From Gp6-AA40 sp032156805 (GTDB lineage Bacteria; Acidobacteriota; Vicinamibacteria; Vicinamibacterales; UBA2999), in NCBI GenBank assembly GCA_032156805.1, contig JALDXQ010000001.1:62001-126000 (forward strand): 64,000 nt of DNA. Reading direction: 5' to 3'. The notes under the pieces are model-generated. The model was given only the letters and a program-made list of their open reading frames with translations. It ran no database searches and was not told the DNA's origin. Below, one piece after another: positions 58,268-64,000 of the stretch (the first letter of the stretch is position 1; each line of letters begins with the position of its first letter). Position numbers and translations under genes: made by a program.

Positions 58268-59686
58268 GTGTCGAGAATATCCCTATGCGCACGCATGGGT
58301 TTGATTACCTGTGCGCTTCTATTTAGCCTTCCTGGCAGTTCAACGGCACAGGAAGCGCGGTTCTCCTTTCCCGCCGCACCGCTCAACACATCAGGTGCAA
58401 CACCTCTCTTCCGGGTCGATATTGTCGAGCCACCGGAACGATCGACCGTTGCGTTGCCATCGGTGACGGTGGTCGAGACGCCACGGGGCCCACGGATGAG
58501 CAACGTGGCCCTGAAGCTTCCGCCGCTCTCCATCGCCGGCACCTCAGTCGCCTCGAAACTTGGCGATCAGGCCCTTCCACGAACGTTCAGCTCCTCGCCA
58601 TGGGCAGGCGATCTCGTGAAGCGGCCGATCCGTGGCCTCAGCTTTTCGACTACCGGTTCAACACCCGTGAACGTCCTGGTTGGCCAAATGGATGGTTCCC
58701 GCCCGCTGACGCAGCCGGGCGATGCCCCTGGCGTGGTGGCCCTTTCGATGGGGGTCGGGTCGAATCAGGAGTTCTCGGTCACGCCTCGCGCGCTCGTCCC
58801 GATGGGCTCGACGACACAAGCCAGTGTCGGAACTGCGATTCGCACCGAGGTGAGCCAGCATGTGTCGTTGGTCAGCGACGTCGGTGCGGCGGGAACGACA
58901 GAGAATGGCTGGGATCCACTCGCCTCCGCTGCGGTCATCGGGCATTGGAGCGGAGCGGAGTTCGAAACCAATCTGCTCCGCGGCGCGTCGCCTGTGGGCA
59001 CAACGGATCTCCCCACTGTCAGGTCGCTCGATCGCGAGATCATCCGTGGGAAGGTGCGCTCCATCCCGGGCATAACCATTTCGACACAGGCGAGCTGGTC
59101 GCGCCCCTCGAGCGCCCCCACGACTGCCGACACGACGGTCGGTTCGATTGGCGTCGCGTACGATCGACTGCCAATCGGGGTGCTCATCGCGGCACGGCAG
59201 GATGAAGACAGCTCGGTGCAGGAGATCGACACAACGCGCATCGAGTGGAGGCGCAGGTCGGCTGGCGGCATCGTTGTTCGCTACACCCAGTGGGAGCAAA
59301 CGCCGCGCGATCGCCTCCTGTCGGGCGTGTCATCGAAGCAAATGGAGCTGGAGGTGCCTGGCTGGATCGATCGCGACCTTCGGAATCGACTGGACGTTGG
59401 AGCCGTTCTGACGGAGAACCCGGAGCCGGGCGCGCCGATAGTGAGCTCGAAGCTGAGCGGCCGATTCGACGTGGTCGGTCACGTCGGCGTTACCGGAGAC
59501 ACCGAGGTGGGTTTCACGAGCGGCGGACCGACGTTGCGCATGCTGCGCGTGGCCTCGAGCGTCCCACTCCTCAATCGGACGGCTGTGCAACTGCTCTACG
59601 TCTATCAAGCTCGTGGGCCGTACGTGTTCGAGAACCAATCGTTCGAGGCGCGTCTCTCGCGCTCCATCCCGCTCGCGAACTGGTGA
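58268..59686 (+). CDS. Secreted hypothetical protein, probable outer-membrane barrel
   Basis: 472 aa, GTG start at 58268. Signal peptide (RMGLITCALLFSLPGSSTAQ). The mature chain is rich in Ser, Thr, Val and Gly with alternating strands (VVALSMGVGSNQEFSVTPRALVPMG, SLVSDVGAAGTTENGWDPL, GIVVRYTQWEQTPRDRLLS) and ends SFEARLSRSIPLANW. It may be an outer-membrane or surface-layer protein; I do not recognise the family. Downstream is a convergent methyltransferase gene. Confidence 0.65.
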   Translation: MSRISLCARMGLITCALLFSLPGSSTAQEARFSFPAAPLNTSGATPLFRVDIVEPPERSTVALPSVTVVETPRGPRMSNVALKLPPLSIAGTSVASKLGDQALPRTFSSSPWAGDLVKRPIRGLSFSTTGSTPVNVLVGQMDGSRPLTQPGDAPGVVALSMGVGSNQEFSVTPRALVPMGSTTQASVGTAIRTEVSQHVSLVSDVGAAGTTENGWDPLASAAVIGHWSGAEFETNLLRGASPVGTTDLPTVRSLDREIIRGKVRSIPGITISTQASWSRPSSAPTTADTTVGSIGVAYDRLPIGVLIAARQDEDSSVQEIDTTRIEWRRRSAGGIVVRYTQWEQTPRDRLLSGVSSKQMELEVPGWIDRDLRNRLDVGAVLTENPEPGAPIVSSKLSGRFDVVGHVGVTGDTEVGFTSGGPTLRMLRVASSVPLLNRTAVQLLYVYQARGPYVFENQSFEARLSRSIPLANW

Positions 59687-59733
59687 AGACGCCATGCTCA
59701 TCCTGACTCATCAACTGATGCGGCGTGGCGGTG

Positions 59734-60753
59734 TCACTGCGCGCAGGCCGCTTCGAGAACGCTGATCCCCGTTCGGCCTTCTGTCGGGATCACGCCCCGC
59801 AGCTCCAGGCCGGCGCGCGCCAGCAAGTCACGAAACTCACTTCTCGTACGCTCCTTGCCCAGGCCGAGCACCAGCATGTGCAGGTCCATCACGACAGCCG
59901 CCGGGTGGTCGGACGCCCGATCGGAGATCACGGCTTCGACGAGGATGAGCGTGCCGTTGCCGCTCATCGCGGTGCGACAGGTGCGCAGGATCCGCACCGC
60001 ATCCTCGTCGGTCCAGTCGTGGATCACGCGTGACAGTAGATACAGGTCGCCCCCGGATGGAATCGCGTCGAAGGCGTCGCCGCCGACGATGTGGCAGCGG
60101 GATGCCAGGCCGGCCGCGTTGAGACGATCTGTGGCCGTCGGCACTACTTCGGGAAGGTCGAAGAGCGTCCCCTCGAGATTCGGGTAGGCCGTCAGCAGAG
60201 CGCTGAGCGTCACCCCGAAGCCGCCGCCCACATCAATCACATGGTGATAGCGGCTGAAGTCGTACGCGCGCAGGACTTCTGTGACCTCGACCGCAGATCG
60301 CGCCACCATGGACTCTTGAAAAGCGGCGAGCCTCTCGGGTGAGGCAGCGAGGTGATCAAAGAAATCGGTGCCGTACACGTGCCGAAACGGCGAGCTGCCA
60401 CTCTGCACGGACTTCAGCAACCCGGATGCTGCGTGATAGTACAAGTCGCCGCGGCTGAGGACGGCGCCGCGCAATGAACCTGTCGTGCCAGACTGCAGGC
60501 ATCGTCCTTCGTCGGTAAGCCGGAACGCTCCTTCCACCTCCTCGACGATGCCGACGATTGCGAGCCCACGGAGGATGCGATGGAGCGCTGAAGGGTCAGC
60601 TCCGAGCGCGGCAGCGAGATCGGCTGCCGATCGCGGTCCGTTTGTCAGTGAATCGGCCAGCCGGAGGTGTGCAGCGACGTACAGCAGCTGCGTGCGCAAA
60701 TACCCGTCCATCAGGCCGGCGATACCGTCGTGCGTTCCGGATGGAACCGGCAT
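59734..60753 (-). CDS. SAM-dependent O-methyltransferase (family 2)
   Basis: 339 aa. N-terminal winged-helix dimerisation domain (LRTQLLYVAAHLRLADSLTNGPRSAADLAAALGADPSALHRILRGLAIVGIV) and a Rossmann methyltransferase domain: HHVIDVGGGFGVTLSALLTAYPNL (SAM loop), GDLYLLSRVIHDWTDEDAVRILRTCRTAM (with the family's HDW motif), and TLILVEAVI. This is the acetylserotonin/hydroxyneurosporene-type O-methyltransferase group. Substrate unknown, probably a small phenolic or secondary metabolite. It lies downstream of the PQQ dehydrogenase on the same strand. Confidence 0.92.
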   Translation of the reverse strand: MPVPSGTHDGIAGLMDGYLRTQLLYVAAHLRLADSLTNGPRSAADLAAALGADPSALHRILRGLAIVGIVEEVEGAFRLTDEGRCLQSGTTGSLRGAVLSRGDLYYHAASGLLKSVQSGSSPFRHVYGTDFFDHLAASPERLAAFQESMVARSAVEVTEVLRAYDFSRYHHVIDVGGGFGVTLSALLTAYPNLEGTLFDLPEVVPTATDRLNAAGLASRCHIVGGDAFDAIPSGGDLYLLSRVIHDWTDEDAVRILRTCRTAMSGNGTLILVEAVISDRASDHPAAVVMDLHMLVLGLGKERTRSEFRDLLARAGLELRGVIPTEGRTGISVLEAACAQ

Positions 60754-60801
60754 CGCTGCCTCCTTCGCGCCAGGACGTGCGCGGTGGCTCGCCGCCTGTG
60801 A

Positions 60802-60820
60802 GGCGGGTCTGAAGACCGCC
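60802..60820. repeat. REP-like hairpin between the PQQ dehydrogenase and methyltransferase genes
   Basis: GGCGGGTCTGAAGACCGCC forms a near-perfect stem with one bulged base. Same type as the hairpins at 44465-44528; possible intercistronic terminator. Confidence 0.6.
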
Positions 60821-60855
60821 GCGCTGACGCCGCGAACTTCTGCTCTCGTCGCTCG

Positions 60856-63036
60856 CTATTTGCGTTCGGGCAGCGCGAACACGTACATCGCCTGCCCAGT
60901 GGTCGGCACGCGAATCTCGGGAGCAATCGTCGATGGCACGAGTCGAGGGCTGCCGCCGCCGAGCCCTGTCGTGACCGCGATGTACTGTCGTCCATCGACG
61001 GCAAACGAGATCGGGAACCCCTGGACCGACGTGCTGAGCCGTGTCTTCCACAGCACGCGGCCGGTCCGCGTATCGACTGCCTTGAACTCGCGATCGAGAT
61101 CACCGACGAACGCCACGCCGCCGCCCGTCGACAGCACTGATGTCAGGAATGGTGCGCGCTGCTGCAGTGCCCACGTTTCCTTCATGCTGTTCACTTCGAA
61201 CGCCGCAAGCTTGCCGACGTTACCGTCGGTGCCCGGCATCTCGTAGAAGCGTCGATCGGCCCCGCCACCGCTGCCGCCGCCGGGGACCTGTTCGATCTTC
61301 TGCGCGCGAATGGCGATGCAGCTCTGGCTGAGCGGGATGATGAGCTGATTGCTTTGCTTGTGGTGGCTCATCGCCTGCCAGTTGTGACCGCCTTCGGTGC
61401 TCGGGCAGCCATCGATCCACTGTCCGATCTCGTGATCGATGATGTCGGCGCGGTAGCGCGGCTCGCCGGTCTTCGGATCGAAGCTCTCCCAGACGTTCTG
61501 GAACGTGCCTTCCTTGTGTCCGAGGTACTTGCCGGTCTTGCGATCGAGCTTCCAGATCACCGCGTCCTTGCCAACGGTGAACACGAGGTTCTGGCCACCG
61601 CTGTCCACGAGCACTCGCTCGAAGACGATATCGAGGTCGAGCGCTTCACCGGGCGCGTGCGAGTAGTACCACGCCAGCTTGCCAGTGTCGGCATCGAGCG
61701 CGACGGTCGAACTGGTGTAGAGCGCCTTGTCGAGCGTGTACATCCCGCGGCTCACCGGCATCCATGGTTTGGCCTGCGCGGTGCCCCAATACGTCAGGTT
61801 CAAGTCGGGATCGTAGCTGCCGGTGATCCAGGTCTCGCCTCCTGCGCGGTACAGGTTCGTCAGACTGCCCCACGAATCGCCACCGGGTTCGCCTTCGCGC
61901 GCGACGGTGTTGAATCGCCAGAGTTGCTTGCCGGTGGCGGCATCGTAGGCGCTGATAAAGCACCTCCGCTCGACGTACGGTGAACAGCCGCCCATGCCCT
62001 GAATCACTTTGCCGCGCGCAACGAGCGGGCCGCTCGAACTGCCACGGCCATCGGGCATCTCGACGTCCCACGCGATCTCACCGGTGCGCGCGTTCAGCGC
62101 CACCAGGTGCGCGTTGCTCAGCGCCAGGTACAGCTTGTCTTCGTAGAGCGACATCCCGCGCATGGCGATGTTCACGCCGAGGCGTTGCTCCCAGATCAGA
62201 TCGCCCGTGCGCCCGTCGATCGCCTGCACGATCCCGCCGGTGTTGTTCAGGAAGATCGTGCCGTCTTTGGCCAGTGGCGACGGCTGGTTGGTGCCGCCCT
62301 CATTCATTGGCCATACCCACTGGAGCTGCAGGTCCTGGACGTTGCTATTCGTGATCTGCGTGAGCGGGCTGAAGCTCGAGGCGTACTGATCGCGACGCAG
62401 CATCGGCCAGTCGCCGGGTGCTGGGTTGCGCAGCATCTCGTCGGTCACTTTCGTGAGGTTCTTCACTTCTCCACGAACGGTGAGGCCGGTTGGCGGAGGT
62501 TCCTGTCCGCGTCCTCGTCCCTGACCCGCGGCCGCACCTTGCGGGCCGGCACCTCGACCCGCGGGCGGCTGTTGCTGCGCAACGGGCGCAGGCGCAGGAG
62601 CGGGAGCCGCGGCAGGTGGTGCTGCCTGAGCCGGCGCCGCAGCAGGCCCACCGATCCGCGCATCAGTCGTTGCTGTCAGCGGAGTCGTTCCTGCCGTAAT
62701 GCCATTGAACTGCAGCATGTAGGCAACGATGTTGACGTACGTCTCTTCCGGCAGCCCCCCCGGGTTGTTCGCAGGCATCGTCGTCTGAACGAGACCGTAC
62801 AGATCACGCGTCGTGCGCGTGCGCCAGCCGCCGATGAACCCTTCACCTGCAAGTGGGAACGAGCCTTTGAGGTCGGCACCGTGACAGGCAGCGCAGTTGG
62901 CGTCGTACGCGGACTTGCCCGCCGAGGCCTGTTCGGCTGTGAACGGCCCGCCAGCCGGTTGCTGACCCGTGAGCAACACACCGGAGACAACAAGACTCGC
63001 GAACGCCGCCAGTAGGGAAGTGTTCTTACGAAACAT
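60856..63036 (-). CDS. Cytochrome c-PQQ quinoprotein dehydrogenase
   Basis: 726 aa. Signal peptide (LLAAFASLVVSGVLLTGQ), N-terminal cytochrome c with C48AACH52 and a candidate axial Met in VQTTMPANNPGG, a ~90-residue Pro/Ala/Gln linker (APAPAPVAQQQPPAGRG), then an eight-bladed PQQ-type propeller with tryptophan-docking repeats (GRTGDLIWEQRLG, ARTGEIAWDVEMP, TRTGRVLWKTRLS). Probably oxidises an alcohol or sugar in the periplasm and passes electrons to its own haem. ATG at 63036 with AAGGTGG upstream. Follows the CHRD gene by 48 repeat-filled bases. Confidence 0.88.
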   Translation of the reverse strand: MFRKNTSLLAAFASLVVSGVLLTGQQPAGGPFTAEQASAGKSAYDANCAACHGADLKGSFPLAGEGFIGGWRTRTTRDLYGLVQTTMPANNPGGLPEETYVNIVAYMLQFNGITAGTTPLTATTDARIGGPAAAPAQAAPPAAAPAPAPAPVAQQQPPAGRGAGPQGAAAGQGRGRGQEPPPTGLTVRGEVKNLTKVTDEMLRNPAPGDWPMLRRDQYASSFSPLTQITNSNVQDLQLQWVWPMNEGGTNQPSPLAKDGTIFLNNTGGIVQAIDGRTGDLIWEQRLGVNIAMRGMSLYEDKLYLALSNAHLVALNARTGEIAWDVEMPDGRGSSSGPLVARGKVIQGMGGCSPYVERRCFISAYDAATGKQLWRFNTVAREGEPGGDSWGSLTNLYRAGGETWITGSYDPDLNLTYWGTAQAKPWMPVSRGMYTLDKALYTSSTVALDADTGKLAWYYSHAPGEALDLDIVFERVLVDSGGQNLVFTVGKDAVIWKLDRKTGKYLGHKEGTFQNVWESFDPKTGEPRYRADIIDHEIGQWIDGCPSTEGGHNWQAMSHHKQSNQLIIPLSQSCIAIRAQKIEQVPGGGSGGGADRRFYEMPGTDGNVGKLAAFEVNSMKETWALQQRAPFLTSVLSTGGGVAFVGDLDREFKAVDTRTGRVLWKTRLSTSVQGFPISFAVDGRQYIAVTTGLGGGSPRLVPSTIAPEIRVPTTGQAMYVFALPERK

Positions 63037-63051
63037 CGCGTCCACCTTTAC

Positions 63052-63085
63052 GAACTTTGAACTTTGAACTTCACACTTTGAACTT
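63052..63085. repeat. ACTTTGAACTTTGAACTT repeat between the CHRD and PQQ dehydrogenase genes
   Basis: GAACTTTGAACTTTGAACTTC followed by ACACTTTGAACTT. Same words as the element that forms the lipA 3' end. The TAA of the CHRD gene (63084-63086) lies at its edge. Confidence 0.8.
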
Positions 63086-63530
63086 ACTTGAGGAACCAAC
63101 CCCAGAGTGTGCTGCCGTCCGGTGGAACACCCTTGCCGCTGTGCAGCTGAACGTAGAGTTTGCCCTGCTTCAACGATTCGACCTGTTCGGGAGTCAGGTC
63201 CACCGCGCCAGACAGCTTTCCGCTTGCACCCTGCGTCACCGTGAGGTCGCCGATGGCGGCACCACGCGCGCCCTTGGCAATGCCCTGATGCAGCCGGGCG
63301 ACGGTGGCCGGCGCGGCCAGTCCCTCGAACGTCCCCGAGATGGTCAGCTTGCGTCCTGCAAGCGTCCCGGTTGCGGAGCCCTTCCCGATCACGTTGGGAC
63401 GGTCGGCAGGCGTGGTCGGGACCCATCCCAGCCGTGCCGTATATGTGTCACCAGTCTGGGCCGTCAGCGGGGCGGAAACGGCAGCCGCGGCAAGCGCAAT
63501 CGCGGCAATGGCAAAACAACGAATCATCAT
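63084..63530 (-). CDS. CHRD-domain secreted protein
   Basis: 148 aa. Signal peptide (IRCFAIAAIALAAAAVSAPLTAQ), then a CHRD (chordin-type) domain: IGKGSATGTLAGRKLTISGTFEGLAAPATVARLHQGIAKGARG, LTPEQVESLKQGKLYVQLHSGKGVPPDGSTLWGWFLK. The domain is thought to be an all-beta extracellular module. The ATG at 63530 has GAGGT 3-4 bases upstream. First gene of a pair with the PQQ dehydrogenase and divergent from the Mo-hydroxylase gene, so it may belong to that oxidative system. Confidence 0.88.
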   Translation of the reverse strand: MMIRCFAIAAIALAAAAVSAPLTAQTGDTYTARLGWVPTTPADRPNVIGKGSATGTLAGRKLTISGTFEGLAAPATVARLHQGIAKGARGAAIGDLTVTQGASGKLSGAVDLTPEQVESLKQGKLYVQLHSGKGVPPDGSTLWGWFLK

Positions 63531-63661
63531 GTACCTCAGGATTCCCCCTCGAACTGGCTCGGGCGTCATGAGCATATTCCAGGGGCGCGGCGTATCTTAC
63601 AATGTTGCCGCAGAAGCCGAACCTCCCGTAAGCGTGGTAGTCCCCGAAGCCGACGAGGATC

Positions 63662-64000
63662 ATGATGACGAAGAATCCCGCCCACCAGCTCGATCGACGG
63701 TCGTTTCTCCGTGTGTCTGCCCTGGCCGGCGGTGGCATGCTGGTCGCCGTCTATCTCGATCCGGTCGCGCGCGTCGCGGCGCAGGGGCAGGGACCGGCGC
63801 AGGCCTTCGTCCCCAACGCGTTCATCAAGATCGGTTCCGACAACGTCGTGACCATCGTCTCGAAGAATCCCGAGATCGGTCAGGGCATCAAGACCTCGCT
63901 GCCCATGATCCTGGCCGACGAGCTCGGCGTGCCGTGGACGGGCATTCGCATCGAGCAGGCGGATCTCGATGAGACGAAGTACGGGCGGCAGAACGCCGGC
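63662..64000 (+). CDS. Molybdenum hydroxylase large subunit, IorB-like (partial at window end)
   Basis: The first 113 codons are open to the window edge. Twin-arginine signal RRSFLRVSALAGGGMLVAVYL (from residue ~12), then FVPNAFIKIGSDNVVTIVSKNPEIGQGIKTSLPMILADELGVPW, the start of a xanthine-dehydrogenase-family molybdopterin-binding subunit of the isoquinoline 1-oxidoreductase beta type. A Tat signal means folded export to the periplasm. ATG at 63662 with GAGGAT upstream. The remaining ~600 residues and the small 2Fe-2S subunit should lie beyond the window. Confidence 0.9.
   Translation, partial: MMTKNPAHQLDRRSFLRVSALAGGGMLVAVYLDPVARVAAQGQGPAQAFVPNAFIKIGSDNVVTIVSKNPEIGQGIKTSLPMILADELGVPWTGIRIEQADLDETKYGRQNAG

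Noticed and set aside
1..64000. tRNA, rRNA, insertion sequence or prophage genes
   Set aside because: I looked for cloverleaf ends, rRNA core words, transposase DDE motifs and phage proteins and found none that I could support.

Overview
The window is GC-rich, densely coded bacterial DNA with no rRNA, tRNA, CRISPR array or transposase that I can see. The gene set points to Acidobacteriota, most likely a Vicinamibacteria-type soil bacterium. The basis is two PadR-regulator/'ADOP' MacB-like permease pairs, an Oar-like TonB receptor with a carboxypeptidase-type N-terminal domain, a TIGR03435-family protein, a secreted 'GDPDLQG' protein, a cytochrome c-PQQ dehydrogenase and many lipoproteins and outer-membrane barrels. 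The lineage call is inference from family content, not from a marker gene.

Layout. 0-3 kb: sdhA-sdhB of succinate dehydrogenase/fumarate reductase. 3-8 kb: PilZ protein, lipoyl synthase, metallo-beta-lactamase-fold hydrolase, a three-gene secreted redox operon (CuA-type cupredoxin, cytochrome c lipoprotein, DUF5777 barrel) and a 7Fe ferredoxin. 8-14.5 kb: two tandem TPR/two-DTG aspartyl protease paralogues and a gluzincin-propeller-barrel fusion. 14.9-17 kb: ECF sigma, anti-sigma, TlpA. 17-25 kb: nuclease, transglutaminase-like protein, CusF-SCO lipoprotein, ABC exporter, DUF72, YheT-type hydrolase, DinB. 24.7-31 kb: a polytopic membrane protein with an internal TIR domain, PadR-ADOP pair 1 and a class I isoprenoid-synthase-like protein. 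31-37 kb: a four-gene LemA/TPM operon, a YvcK/CofD-like gene, stand-alone LigD phosphoesterase and a POT transporter. 37-42 kb: ECF sigma with a ChrR-like cupin anti-sigma, then a coupled radical SAM ('CCAEP-tail') and ATP-grasp pair. 42-51 kb: YggX, KGG protein, OmpA protein, molybdopterin oxidoreductase, secreted metallopeptidase, TonB receptor. 51-64 kb: TIGR03435 protein, erythromycin esterase with an inserted domain, PadR-ADOP pair 2, secreted proteins, an esterase remnant, O-methyltransferase, PQQ dehydrogenase with CHRD protein, and the start of a Tat-exported molybdenum hydroxylase large subunit.

Functional themes are respiration and periplasmic redox chemistry (SDH, CuA, SCO, cytochromes, PQQ and Mo enzymes), envelope export and stress signalling (two ECF systems, two PadR-ADOP pairs, NatAB-type exporter). 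Intergenic spaces carry several families of dispersed palindromes, some of which reach into genes (lipA 3' end, radical SAM C-terminus) or supply what looks like a ribosome-binding site (sdhB). The best candidates for little-described biology are the CCAEP-tail radical SAM/ATP-grasp pair, the membrane-embedded TIR protein, the stand-alone CuA operon and the orphan isoprenoid-synthase-like gene.
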